64,000 nt of DNA from Beijerinckia sp. 28-YEA-48 (lineage in GTDB: Bacteria > Pseudomonadota > Alphaproteobacteria > Rhizobiales > Beijerinckiaceae). The DNA is taken from the NCBI RefSeq assembly GCF_900104955.1, contig NZ_FNSI01000001.1:5614001-5678000 (forward strand). Direction: 5' to 3'. Below, piece by piece: positions 7,873 through 16,041 of this stretch. Position 1 is the first letter of the stretch, and every line of letters begins with the position of its first letter. A program made the position numbers and the translations under genes. The notes below the pieces were generated by a model. It saw only the letters and a program-made list of their open reading frames with translations. It was not told where the DNA came from and made no database searches.

Positions 7873-8691
7873 TCAGCTGCGTGCCTGTAATTCGATCGCC
7901 AGCGCATAGATGCGCAGTCTGAGATCCTCTGGCAAGTCGCGCAAAGTCTCAAGATAGACGCGTCCGGCATGGCACATGGCGGCATCGGGCAGCGGCGGGT
8001 CGGGCGTGCGTGCGTCGAGCAGCGATTCTATCTCCGGCGTGCCAAGACCACGGGCGCGCAGTGCCTCTTCCAGGGTGCGGAAATCGCTGTCGCCAGGCGC
8101 CTCGCGCTTGTCGGTGCTTTTTTGGCCATCGATCATGGCATCGAGGCTGGCTTGCGCCAGTTTCGCCATCAGCGGGCGATTGGCCTGGGCGAAATCGAAA
8201 AAGCCGGAGGCCGCGCCGCCATGTAGAAAGTCGGTGCAGGTTTGCGGGTCTGCTGCTTCCATGGCGCTGATCACGTCGAATTGTCGATCGAAGACGTTTT
8301 GCAGGGCGGCGTCCGACGCCTTGGCCGCCAATATGCCGCGGCTGTGACGCAGGGCCCGTGTGGCCTCGGTTAAATAAAAGTCGGGCGTGCCGGTGCGGTG
8401 GCCACGGACAGCGCGCTCGGCGAAAGTATTGAGGATCCGCGTGTGATCGGAAGGATAGGCGGCGCGCATGGCCTCGAAATAGGAGGCGAACTCAGGCGTC
8501 TGCGCCAGCAGGCCGGTGATCGCGGTCCGTTCTTCAGCCACTTGCGCATCGGAAAGCCGGTCCGCTTCCGGCTTCATTTCAATACGACTTGCCTCGTCCT
8601 GGTAATGCAGCGCGCCGTCGAAGAATCGCCAGCTTAGGAAAGCGCTGGCGACCAGAGCGATGACGAGCAGGACGATACGCAGGATATGCAT
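7873..8691 (-). CDS. Membrane-anchored protein of unknown function
   Basis: I do not recognise this 272-residue protein. One hydrophobic segment near the N-terminus (RIVLLVIALVASAFLSW) acts as a signal anchor. The rest is hydrophilic, mostly alpha-helical in composition, with only two cysteines well apart (near residues 157 and 246). It is therefore likely tethered on the periplasmic side. I start it at the ATG at 8691 because the longer frame places charged, non-family residues before the membrane segment. It lies between the DinB-like gene and the UbiD-type gene on the same strand, with gaps of 103 and 169 bases, so it may be transcribed alone. Confidence 0.7.
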   Translation of the reverse strand: MHILRIVLLVIALVASAFLSWRFFDGALHYQDEASRIEMKPEADRLSDAQVAEERTAITGLLAQTPEFASYFEAMRAAYPSDHTRILNTFAERAVRGHRTGTPDFYLTEATRALRHSRGILAAKASDAALQNVFDRQFDVISAMEAADPQTCTDFLHGGAASGFFDFAQANRPLMAKLAQASLDAMIDGQKSTDKREAPGDSDFRTLEEALRARGLGTPEIESLLDARTPDPPLPDAAMCHAGRVYLETLRDLPEDLRLRIYALAIELQARS

Positions 8692-8860
8692 GCGCCTGTT
8701 CCGATGGACCGATTCTCGTGGTGAGAGCGGGCGTGCTGCGAAAAGCCGGTCGCTCCTTTCGCACCCCGCTCTGGGGACCCTCAACTCAAGGGCGTAACGA
8801 ACCGCCGGGCAATGTCAATATTGCGGCAAAACCGGTTCCGGCGGTTCGGTTCCTGTGCAC

Positions 8861-10408
8861 TCAGGCCTTGCGGGGGACCCAGCGGCCTTCCTTGTCGCGG
8901 CCGACCTTGCCGGCGAGGCGCAGCTTTTCCAGGACGAGCACGATCTCGCGGCCGTCGCGGCTGCCGGTGGCGGCCATCAGGTCCTCGAAGAATTTCGGGC
9001 CATCCTCGATAGCGGCTTCGACGCTGGCGAACCGCTTGCCGCCATAACGGGGCGGTTCTGGAATCAGCGGCGGCCCGGCGAGCGTCTGGGCGAAGGGCAG
9101 GGTGCAGTCGAAGCCCGCCTTGGCGCCGGTCCGCGCGCCGCTCAGCGAGGGGTCGAGCGGAATGGCGCGGAAGCCCGATTGGACGACCAGGTCGCGATCC
9201 GCCTGAAAGCGGGTCGCCATAGCCCAATCGACCTGACCATCGGAGCGAATGTCGATATCGGGATCGACGACCCAGACATGTTTGGCATTGGAGACCGAAC
9301 CGAAGACTGCGGCAATGGCATTGCGCGCTTCGCCTGGCACGCGCTGGCGGATCGACACGCGCACATGCAGGCCGCCGCCGGAGGCGGTCAGCACATTGAT
9401 GTCCACCGGCTCGCGCACCGCTGTCTGCAGCGCTCGCCACAGGGTTACTTCGGCGCGAGTCGCATTGAGCTGCGAGGTATCGGTGCAATCCATCGTCCGG
9501 CCGCCGATGGTCGACGTCTGGAACAGAGCGTCGCTGCGCTTGGTGATCGCGGTCAGATGGAAGACCGGATTCATTTTCAGTTCGCCGTAATAGCCGAGGA
9601 ACTCGCCATAGGGGCCTTCCGGCTCCACATGGCCGCGTTCGTCGATATAGCCCTCGAGGATCATTTCGGCGTCGGCTGGCACCATCAGATCGTTGGTGAC
9701 GCATTTGACCAGAGGCATCGGGCCATCGCGCAGCGAGGCCATGATGCCGACCTCGTCGATCGGCAGGCGCATGACGGCCGAGACATGATCGACCGGATGG
9801 GAACCAAGGACAAAGGCGATCGGCAGTTTCTGATTGCGGCGGGCGCTGGCCTCATAGATCGCCTTGAGATCGCTCGGCGACAGCAGATCGACGCCGGCTT
9901 CCTGGCGTCCACGCAGCATCAGGCGGCGCATGCCGACATTGGTGAGGCCGGTGGCGGGGTCGCGCACGATATCGACGCCGGCGGAAATATAGGGGGCGCC
10001 GTCGAGGCCGTGTTGCAGATGCGCCGGCAGGCTGGTGAGATCGGCCTGGTCGCCGGTCAGGACCACCTGTTGCACCGGCGCCTCGGCGCGGCTGACCTCG
10101 ATCATCTGCGGCCGGTTGTCGAGCCGGCGCAGGATTTCATGCAGCAGTTTGTCGGGCGTCGTGTTGAAGGCGCGGGCGATGCGGGCGCGGCTGGCGGTGA
10201 CATTGCCGATCAGCTCGGCGCCCTCGGGGCCAGCCTTGCGGAAATAGACCGCTTTCGGCGACCCTTCGAAATGTTTGGCGAGATCGGCGAGATCGACCGG
10301 CTCGTCATGGGTTTCCAATTCGCCGAGCGCTTCGATCTCTTTGAGAAACCGGCGTAGACTGTATCGTTCGAGATCGACCGCGGTCCCGGCCTTCTGCAGA
10401 ATTGTCAT
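8861..10408 (-). CDS. UbiD family decarboxylase
   Basis: UbiD-type enzymes add or remove carboxyl groups on aromatic or alpha,beta-unsaturated acids using prenylated FMN. The 515-residue length fits. Family signatures include GVDIVRDPATGLTNVGMRR around 140-160, the EGPYGEFLGYYG active-site stretch near 265, and ASGGGLHVRVSI near 345. The Glu-Arg-Glu catalytic set is probably supplied by these regions, but I could not place each residue. No UbiX (prenyl transferase) gene lies in the window. It is divergent from a Bug receptor and a ThDP decarboxylase, so it more likely serves a catabolic pathway than ubiquinone synthesis. The frame reading opposite to it is a shadow. Confidence 0.88.
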   Translation of the reverse strand: MTILQKAGTAVDLERYSLRRFLKEIEALGELETHDEPVDLADLAKHFEGSPKAVYFRKAGPEGAELIGNVTASRARIARAFNTTPDKLLHEILRRLDNRPQMIEVSRAEAPVQQVVLTGDQADLTSLPAHLQHGLDGAPYISAGVDIVRDPATGLTNVGMRRLMLRGRQEAGVDLLSPSDLKAIYEASARRNQKLPIAFVLGSHPVDHVSAVMRLPIDEVGIMASLRDGPMPLVKCVTNDLMVPADAEMILEGYIDERGHVEPEGPYGEFLGYYGELKMNPVFHLTAITKRSDALFQTSTIGGRTMDCTDTSQLNATRAEVTLWRALQTAVREPVDINVLTASGGGLHVRVSIRQRVPGEARNAIAAVFGSVSNAKHVWVVDPDIDIRSDGQVDWAMATRFQADRDLVVQSGFRAIPLDPSLSGARTGAKAGFDCTLPFAQTLAGPPLIPEPPRYGGKRFASVEAAIEDGPKFFEDLMAATGSRDGREIVLVLEKLRLAGKVGRDKEGRWVPRKA

Positions 10409-10648
10409 CGTTTCCTCCGCCCGCGGCTCTGGCCGCGCGTCATTTTTAAAGATGAGATGCCGTCGAGACTACATCTGAAACGATGCGGGTTGTGAAGCGG
10501 ATCGCGTTTGGGTGCAACATATTTCACGTGGTCGTCCTTCGCCGCCGAAGAAAATTTGTGGCCGGCCATAGCCATATTCCCATTGCCTGCGCTAGAAGGC
10601 GGCAAAGGCGGGGGCAATCCGCCCGGAAAAATTTGGAGGAAATGGGGA

Positions 10649-11608
10649 ATGGCATTCCGTTGTGCGGTAGCAATCTGTCTGGCGGCGATGGTCGTGGTGC
10701 CGGCTCAGGCACAAGACTATCCGACGAAGACGATTTCGCTGGTCATGGGTTATCCGCCAGGTGGCGGCGTTGATATTCCAGGCCGTTTTTTCGCGGCCAA
10801 ATTGCAGCGGCTGTCGGGGCAGACGATCATTGTCCTCAATAAACCGGGCGCCAATGGCAATATCGCCGCTCAGGAAGTCGCGCGCGCGACGCCCGATGGC
10901 TACACGCTGATGTGGGCGCCGAGCTCGGTCTATTCGGCCAATATGTTCCTCTACAAAAAGCTGAACTACGATGCCCGTCGGGATTTCACGATGATCTCGC
11001 CAGGCAGCCAGTATGGCTTCCTGTTGGCGGTCAATCCCAAGAGCCCGGCCAAGACCGTGGCCGAACTGACTGATTTGCTGAAGAAGAAGGGCGACAAGGC
11101 TCAGTACGGCTCAGGTAGTTCCACGGGTATGGCGGTGGGCGAGCTCTACAAGTCGATGGTGGGGCTCGAAACCCTGAACGTGCCCTATAAAACGACACAG
11201 GATGGTGCACGCGAATTGGGCAATGGCGTGCTTGATTTCATGTTCATCGATGCGCCTTTCGGCATGGGACAGGTGGCGGGCGGTCAGATCAGGGCTTTGG
11301 CCGTAACCTTGCCGCAGCGCATGTCTTTTGCGCCTGACATTCCCTCGATGGATGAAGCGGGCGTGAAGGACTATGAGCTGACCGGCTGGATGGCCTTGGC
11401 CGCGCCTGCGAAGACTCCGAAACCGATCGTCGATAAATTACGCGGTTGGATGCAGCAAGCCGTGGAAGAACCGGATACGGCCAAATTCCTTGCAACGGCC
11501 GCGTCCGTACCCTTTACCTTGTCGCCCGACAAAATCGACGCCTATTGGGATGGGCAGATCGAAAAATGGCGTAAGCTGATCGATCTTGCCAAGATCGAGG
11601 CACAATAG
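10649..11608 (+). CDS. Tripartite tricarboxylate transporter receptor (Bug family)
   Basis: Bug proteins are periplasmic two-lobed receptors that bind small carboxylates or related ligands. This 319-residue protein starts with a signal peptide (MAFRCAVAICLAAM, cleaved after AQA), then DYPTKTISLVMGYPPGGGVD, the family's first strand and ligand loop. Typical Bug motifs follow: NKPGANGNIA, ATPDGYTLM and ALAVTLPQR. The ATG at 10649 has GGAGGA eight bases upstream; the open frame starting earlier is not needed. The downstream ThDP enzyme and a second Bug are on the same strand. No TctA/TctB permease genes are nearby, so it is an orphan receptor. Confidence 0.92.
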   Translation: MAFRCAVAICLAAMVVVPAQAQDYPTKTISLVMGYPPGGGVDIPGRFFAAKLQRLSGQTIIVLNKPGANGNIAAQEVARATPDGYTLMWAPSSVYSANMFLYKKLNYDARRDFTMISPGSQYGFLLAVNPKSPAKTVAELTDLLKKKGDKAQYGSGSSTGMAVGELYKSMVGLETLNVPYKTTQDGARELGNGVLDFMFIDAPFGMGQVAGGQIRALAVTLPQRMSFAPDIPSMDEAGVKDYELTGWMALAAPAKTPKPIVDKLRGWMQQAVEEPDTAKFLATAASVPFTLSPDKIDAYWDGQIEKWRKLIDLAKIEAQ

Positions 11609-11697
11609 GCTGCAATGGATTATTGGTGCGGCATCGCCTGAATGCCGCACCGGATTTCGCGCCTGCGGGCGCCCAGCATAATTGATGGGAGGAAAGT

Positions 11698-13470
11698 GTG
11701 GACGATAAAATGCCCCCCGGCGCAGGCCATAACGTGACGCGGATCGAGGATCCCAAGGGGCCGCTGGCGCCGAAGGCCAGCTTCGGCAGCGACGTGGTCG
11801 CCGAAACCCTCCGCGATCTCGATATTCCCTATATCGCGCTCAATCCTGGTGCCAGCTATCGCGGCCTGCACGATTCGATTGTCAACTATCTCGGCAACAC
11901 CAAGCCGCAGATGCTGCTGTGCCTGCACGAGGAGCACGCGGTCCACATTGCCCAGGGCTGGGCCAAGGTGACCGACAAGGCGATGGCCTGCGCCGTCCAC
12001 TCCAATGTCGGCTTGATGCATGCCTCGATGGCGATCTTCAACGCCTGGTGCGATCGCATGCCCATCCTCATCATGGGCGCGACCGGCTATCTCGATGCCG
12101 CCCGCCGCCGTCCATGGATCGAATGGATCCATACCTCCCGCGACCAAGGCGCGCTCATCCGCAATTATGTGAAGTGGGACGATCAGCCGGGTTCGCCGAC
12201 AGCGGCGCGCGAGTCCATCGTGCGGGCCCACTGGATTGCCGAGACGACGCCAAAGGGCCCCGTCTATGTCAATCTCGATGTCGGCCTGCAGGAAGATCCG
12301 CTGGCGAAGGATCTGCCGCCGATCGATCTCAAGCGCTATGGACCGCCGGTAGAAGTGGCGCCGGGCGAAGGCTTGGTGGCGCAGCTCAAGGCGTTGATCG
12401 ATGGCGCCAAGAAGCCTGTGATCTTCTATGGTCGCACGTCGCGTGCGCAGGCCGCGTGGGACAATCGCGTCGCTTTGGCTGAACGCCTGGGCGCGCCTGT
12501 CATCACCGATCTGAAATCTTGCGCCGCCTTCCCGACGGACCATCCGCTGCACGCCGGCTGTTCCCATGTGCAGGCCGAGAAGCATATCGCGACGATGATC
12601 CGCGAGGCGGATCTGATCCTGGCGTTCGATGCGGTCGATCTCGGCGGCTTCCTGCTGTCGTGTGTTGAAGGTGGTGCGCCGGGCGGCAAGATCGTCCATG
12701 TGTCGCTCGACCATCGCATCCACAACGGCTGGAGCATGGATCATCAGATGCTGCCGCCGGTCGATCTGTTCATCTCGGCCGAGACGGACCTGACGGTTGC
12801 AGCGCTGCTGAAGGCGGTTGGCCCGGGCAAGAAGGACGCCTGGCCGAAGGAAGTGCGTCCGAAGCGGGAGCTGGCGCTGCGCGCGGCGAACGAACAGCCG
12901 CTGGTGCGCGATCTGGCCTTGGCCGTCCACAAGAGCCTCGGCAAGCGCGACATCTCCCTGCTGCACACGACGATCGCCTGGCACGAGAGCTGGTGGCCGA
13001 TCAATCATCCGCTGGGCTATTTCGGCGGCGCGGGCGGTGGTGGTCTTGCGGCTGGCCCTGGCCTGGCTGTCGGCGAAGCGCTGGCGCTGCGTGGCACCGG
13101 CCGTTTCCCGGTCGCGGTGGTGGGCGATGGCGACTTCCTGATGGGCGCGACGGTGCTTTGGACGGCGGTGCATTACCGCATTCCGCTGCTGATCGTCGTT
13201 TCCAACAATTCCTCGTTCTACAACGATGAATTGCACCAGGAGCGCGTTGCGCATACGCGCACCCGTCCGCCGGAAAACAAATGGATCGGCCAGAAGATGA
13301 TCGATCCGGATATCGACCTGGCGCAGATCGCCTCGGGTCAGGGCGCGACTGGCATCGGGCCGGTGCGCACCATCGGCGATCTCGAAGCGGCTCTACCCAA
13401 GGCCATCGCGGCTGTTGAGGCCGGCGGTGTCGTATTGATCGACGTGCGCGTGGTTCCGGGTTACGCTTAA
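11698..13470 (+). CDS. ThDP-dependent decarboxylase or lyase
   Basis: A 590-residue member of the acetolactate synthase / benzoylformate decarboxylase superfamily. The catalytic glutamate motif LHEEHAVHIAQGWAK lies near residue 78 (E78). The Mg-ThDP binding motif runs from GDG at 476-478 to NN at 503-504. Three domains are present in the usual order: N-terminal pyrimidine, middle, and C-terminal pyrophosphate. It starts at GTG 11698 after a strong GGGAGGAAA site. Distinctive residues include WHESWWPINHPLGYF before the ThDP motif. The substrate cannot be assigned from sequence. Lying between two Bug receptors and opposite a UbiD-type decarboxylase, it probably acts on a 2-oxo acid or acyl intermediate of an aromatic or dicarboxylate pathway. 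Confidence 0.88.
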   Translation: MDDKMPPGAGHNVTRIEDPKGPLAPKASFGSDVVAETLRDLDIPYIALNPGASYRGLHDSIVNYLGNTKPQMLLCLHEEHAVHIAQGWAKVTDKAMACAVHSNVGLMHASMAIFNAWCDRMPILIMGATGYLDAARRRPWIEWIHTSRDQGALIRNYVKWDDQPGSPTAARESIVRAHWIAETTPKGPVYVNLDVGLQEDPLAKDLPPIDLKRYGPPVEVAPGEGLVAQLKALIDGAKKPVIFYGRTSRAQAAWDNRVALAERLGAPVITDLKSCAAFPTDHPLHAGCSHVQAEKHIATMIREADLILAFDAVDLGGFLLSCVEGGAPGGKIVHVSLDHRIHNGWSMDHQMLPPVDLFISAETDLTVAALLKAVGPGKKDAWPKEVRPKRELALRAANEQPLVRDLALAVHKSLGKRDISLLHTTIAWHESWWPINHPLGYFGGAGGGGLAAGPGLAVGEALALRGTGRFPVAVVGDGDFLMGATVLWTAVHYRIPLLIVVSNNSSFYNDELHQERVAHTRTRPPENKWIGQKMIDPDIDLAQIASGQGATGIGPVRTIGDLEAALPKAIAAVEAGGVVLIDVRVVPGYA

Positions 13471-13477
13471 AACTAAG

Positions 13478-13508
13478 AACGAGGCGCGCCGGGAGGGCGC
13501 GCCTCGTT
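13478..13508 (+). terminator. Strong hairpin after the ThDP gene
   Basis: AACGAGGCGCGCC/GGCGCGCCTCGTT is a perfect 13-bp stem with a five-base loop, eight bases after the stop codon. The following sequence has only a short T run, so termination may be partial. It separates the ThDP gene from the second Bug gene and could set their expression ratio. Confidence 0.7.
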
Positions 13509-13537
13509 TCTGATAAAAATAATCGAGGGAGGGAAGA

Positions 13538-14521
13538 ATGACGTCGTGGCTTCGGCGCTTTCTTGTGTGCGCGCTTTTCATCGGCACGGCGGTGCCGGTT
13601 GTTGCGCAAGACTCTTTTTCCAAAGATTATCCCACGAGACCGGTGCGCATCCTGATCGGCCTTGCAGCCGGCGGCGGGGCTGACCTGCTCTGTCGCTATT
13701 TCGCCGATCAGCTCGCCAAGGCGACCAATCAGACCGTGGTCGTCGAAAACCGGCCGGGTGCCGGCGGCAATCTGGCGACGCAGGCGGTGGCTTCGGCCAA
13801 GCCCGATGGCTACACGCTGTTGTTTTCCACCAGCAACCCACTGACGGGCAATTTCTACCTCTACAAGAATCTCGGGTTTAAACTGTCCGACTTCGTGCCG
13901 ATCACGACATTGGCGCGAGCTGCCTTCGTGCTGGTCGTGCCCGGCAAGTCGGATATCCATAGCGTCGCCGATTTGACGAAAAGCCTGAAGGCGAAAGGCG
14001 CGCGGTCACGTTATGGCGCGCCGACGTCGATCTCCTTGGCGTCGGCGGAAATCTATCTCGATGCGATCGGCGTGAGCGCGCAACGTGTGCTTTATAAAGC
14101 TTCGACGATGGCGGCGACCGAGCTTGCCGCCGGCGATCTCGATTTCTTCTTCATGGATTCCACCGGCGTCAAAGGACCGGCGGAACGCGGCCAGGTGCGC
14201 ATGCTCGCCGTCACGTCACCGCAGCGCATTTCGCTAGCGCCTGAGGTGCCGACCATGCAGGAGCAAGGCGTGGCTGATTTCGACATGACGCCCTGGTTCG
14301 CGATCTTCGCGCCGGCAGGGACGCCGCAGGATATTCGCGACAAGCTCGAAGGTCTGCTCAACACGATTGTTAAAATGCCTGAGACAGAGGCCTTTCTGCG
14401 CAATGCCGCCGCCGATCCCTATCCGGGGAATCCTGATGTGCTGATGGCGACGGTGCGCTCGCAGAGCGAGAAATATCGCAAGCTGTCGGAAGCTGGAAAG
14501 CTGCCGCTCGCTGCGGAATAA
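13538..14521 (+). CDS. Tripartite tricarboxylate transporter receptor (Bug family)
   Basis: The second Bug receptor of this cluster has 327 residues. A signal peptide (FLVCALFIGTAVPVVAQD) precedes DYPTRPVRILIGLAAGGGAD. The usual ENRPGAGGNLA, AKPDGYTLLF and LAVTSPQR motifs follow. A strong GAGGGAGGGA site precedes the ATG. It is clearly diverged from the first Bug across the ligand-binding loops (GLAAGGGADLL against MGYPPGGGVDI), so the two probably bind different molecules or forms. It is the last gene before a palindromic repeat and the convergent ahpD gene. Confidence 0.92.
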   Translation: MTSWLRRFLVCALFIGTAVPVVAQDSFSKDYPTRPVRILIGLAAGGGADLLCRYFADQLAKATNQTVVVENRPGAGGNLATQAVASAKPDGYTLLFSTSNPLTGNFYLYKNLGFKLSDFVPITTLARAAFVLVVPGKSDIHSVADLTKSLKAKGARSRYGAPTSISLASAEIYLDAIGVSAQRVLYKASTMAATELAAGDLDFFFMDSTGVKGPAERGQVRMLAVTSPQRISLAPEVPTMQEQGVADFDMTPWFAIFAPAGTPQDIRDKLEGLLNTIVKMPETEAFLRNAAADPYPGNPDVLMATVRSQSEKYRKLSEAGKLPLAAE

Positions 14522-14536
14522 GCTTGCAAAGGCGGG

Positions 14537-14570
14537 TGTCATCCCGGATCACGCTGCGCATGTCCGGGAC
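14537..14570. repeat. Short palindromic repeat fragment
   Basis: GTGTCATCCCGGATC opens with the same GTGTCAT as the element at 5391 and pairs internally (CCCGGA with TCCGGG, 14543-14568). No matching right end is found, so it looks like a solo or decayed end of the same repeat class. It could assist termination after the Bug gene. Confidence 0.45.
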
Positions 14571-14601
14571 GATACTGAGGGTTTTATTGAAGCGTCTCGC
14601 T

Positions 14602-14636
14602 CAAAACAAAAACTCCCGGACATGAGTCCGGGAGTT
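14602..14636 (-). terminator. Intrinsic terminator of ahpCD
   Basis: A perfect 11-bp stem AACTCCCGGAC/GTCCGGGAGTT with an ATGA loop. Read on the minus strand it is followed by TTTGTTTTG. It lies 24 bases beyond the ahpD stop codon. Confidence 0.85.
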
Positions 14637-14660
14637 CCTGTTCTTGCAAGATGCTACCGG

Positions 14661-15212
14661 TCAGGCCGCTTGTTCGAGCGCCTGAGTTTCAGCGTCGCCG
14701 GCTTCGATAGCGACAGCGACCGATTGCAGGATGGCGGCATAACGCACCGCTGTCTGCACTGTCACCGCTTCGACGCCATGGTCGCGCAGCACTTTCTCAT
14801 GGGCATCGATGCACATGCCGCAGCCGTTGATGGCGGAGACCGCCAGCGACCACAGTTCAAAATCAGTCTTCGGAACACCCGGATTGCCGATGACGTTCAT
14901 GCGCAGCTTTGCCGGCAACGTGCCGTATTCCTTGTTCGAAGCGAGATGAACAAAGCGATAGTAGACATTGTTCATCGCCATGATCGACGCCGCGGCGCGG
15001 GCCGCCTGAGCGGCTTCGGGCGAAAGCAGCGATGCTGCTTCCGCGCCGATGGCGCGTGCCACTTCGGCGTTTCGCGTCGAGATCGCCACCGCCAGCAGCA
15101 GACCCCATTTGGTCTGCTGACCGAGGCTCTCGTCGCTGGCCAGCGACGAGAGGTTGAGGCGGACATCCTTGGCGAAATCAGGAATACGGGCCTTCAGAGC
15201 TTCGATGCTCAT
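14661..15212 (-). CDS. ahpD: Alkyl hydroperoxide reductase AhpD
   Basis: AhpD is a thiol peroxidase and adaptor that passes electrons to AhpC. The 183-residue length matches the family. The catalytic CxxC is intact: C131 and C134 in [11 protein letters not shown], with H138 of the proton relay also present. The protein is all-helical, in the carboxymuconolactone decarboxylase fold. It lies 31 bases downstream of ahpC on the same strand and ends at a strong terminator, so the two form an operon. Family assignment is firm. The electron donor to AhpD (lipoyl proteins in mycobacteria) cannot be read here. Confidence 0.93.
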   Translation of the reverse strand: MSIEALKARIPDFAKDVRLNLSSLASDESLGQQTKWGLLLAVAISTRNAEVARAIGAEAASLLSPEAAQAARAAASIMAMNNVYYRFVHLASNKEYGTLPAKLRMNVIGNPGVPKTDFELWSLAVSAINGCGMCIDAHEKVLRDHGVEAVTVQTAVRYAAILQSVAVAIEAGDAETQALEQAA

Positions 15213-15243
15213 GATGCACTTCCTTCCGAATTAGGCTGCCGAA

Positions 15244-15798
15244 TTAAGCAGCCTTCAAGGTTTCGCCGCCGACTTCGCGGTTACAGGCGCACAGCTCGTC
15301 GGTCTGCAGGGCGTCGAGAACGCGCAGCGTGTCCTTCGGCGCGCGGCCGACGCTCGAGGCCGTCGCATAGACGTGCTGGATGACGTTGTGCGGATCGACG
15401 ATGAAGGTGTAGCGGTGGCAGGTGCCGTCTTCGGCGCGCACGCCGAGACCATCGACCAGCGAACCCTTGGTGTCGGCGAACTGCCAGATCGGCAGGCTCT
15501 TCAGGTCCTTGTGGTCACGGCGCCAGGCGAGCTTGACGAATTCGTTGTCGGTCGAGCCGCCGAGGACGACGGCGTCACGGTCAGCGAATTCCTTGCCGAG
15601 GCGGGCGAATTCGGCGATCTCCGTCGGGCAGACGAAGGTGAAGTCCTTGGGATAGAAGAAGATGATCTTCCACTTGCCGGCGAAGCTGTCCTGGGTAAGG
15701 GCTTCGAAGGCGCTGACACCCTTTTCTTCATGGTTGTTGAACCCGGGCTTCACGCCGGTGATGTCAAAAGCGGGCAATTTCGAGCCGATGCCGAGCAT
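15244..15798 (-). CDS. ahpC: Peroxiredoxin AhpC (AhpD-linked type)
   Basis: AhpC reduces hydrogen peroxide, organic hydroperoxides and peroxynitrite. The 184-residue protein has the peroxidatic C57 in FTFVCPTE and two C-terminal cysteines C170 and C172 in ELCACNREV. This three-cysteine pattern is that of the actinobacterial AhpC that works with AhpD rather than AhpF. The ATG at 15798 is preceded by AAAGAGAG. The longer frame reaching 15897 adds residues not seen in the family and overlaps the likely promoter. A sigma-70-like promoter and OxyR-like boxes lie upstream, so peroxide induction is likely. Confidence 0.95.
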   Translation of the reverse strand: MLGIGSKLPAFDITGVKPGFNNHEEKGVSAFEALTQDSFAGKWKIIFFYPKDFTFVCPTEIAEFARLGKEFADRDAVVLGGSTDNEFVKLAWRRDHKDLKSLPIWQFADTKGSLVDGLGVRAEDGTCHRYTFIVDPHNVIQHVYATASSVGRAPKDTLRVLDALQTDELCACNREVGGETLKAA

Positions 15799-15896
15799 GT
15801 ATCTCTCTTTCTTGTTTGGGAGCGGTTTGGCCGCGATGGTGTCAACGTCGACCTGGACGTGCCCTTTCGGGCGCCCTTGGCTTCCGGACATGCTCA

Positions 15897-15925
15897 AGAT
15901 AGGAATTTATGAGGCATCGTTCCAA
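15897..15925 (-). promoter_or_regulatory. Likely ahpC promoter
   Basis: On the minus strand TTGGAA (15925-15920) and CTATCT (15902-15897) are 17 bases apart. Transcription would start near 15890, about 90 bases before the ahpC ATG. The OxyR-like boxes lie just upstream, in the activating position. Confidence 0.5.
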
Positions 15926-15946
15926 TCGATTGTGCCTAAAAGAACG

Positions 15947-15978
15947 ATAGATATTCTCTATAATTAGATTGATTCTAT
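15947..15978. promoter_or_regulatory. OxyR-like operator upstream of ahpC
   Basis: ATAG-N7-CTAT occurs perfectly at 15947-15961, and a second near-match TTAG-N7-CTAT at 15964-15978. ATAG-N7-CTAT is the half of the OxyR consensus bound by one dimer. The tandem arrangement sits about 22 bases upstream of the proposed ahpC -35 box. The spacing between the two units is shorter than in the Escherichia coli consensus. No oxyR gene is in the window, so the regulator would act in trans. Confidence 0.55.
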
Positions 15979-15987
15979 TTTGAATCA
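15970..15987. promoter_or_regulatory. Inverted repeat between ahpC and the oxidoreductase
   Basis: TGATTC-TATTTT-GAATCA is a perfect 6-bp inverted repeat that overlaps the second OxyR-like unit. It lies about 55 bases before the divergent oxidoreductase start and could be a second operator for either gene. Confidence 0.4.
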
Positions 15988-16041
15988 GCTACTTATGGGG
16001 TCGGTAGAGACGCAATCCGAAACGAAAAAAGGAGATAGGGA

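Noticed and set aside
8855-10357. A 500-codon plus-strand open frame opposite the UbiD gene
   Set aside because: It is the reverse frame of a strongly supported enzyme; its composition (His, Gly, Arg rich) is that of a GC-rich shadow frame.
11620-13254. A 544-codon minus-strand open frame opposite the ThDP gene
   Set aside because: Shadow of a recognisable enzyme with catalytic motifs on the other strand; no recognisable domain of its own.
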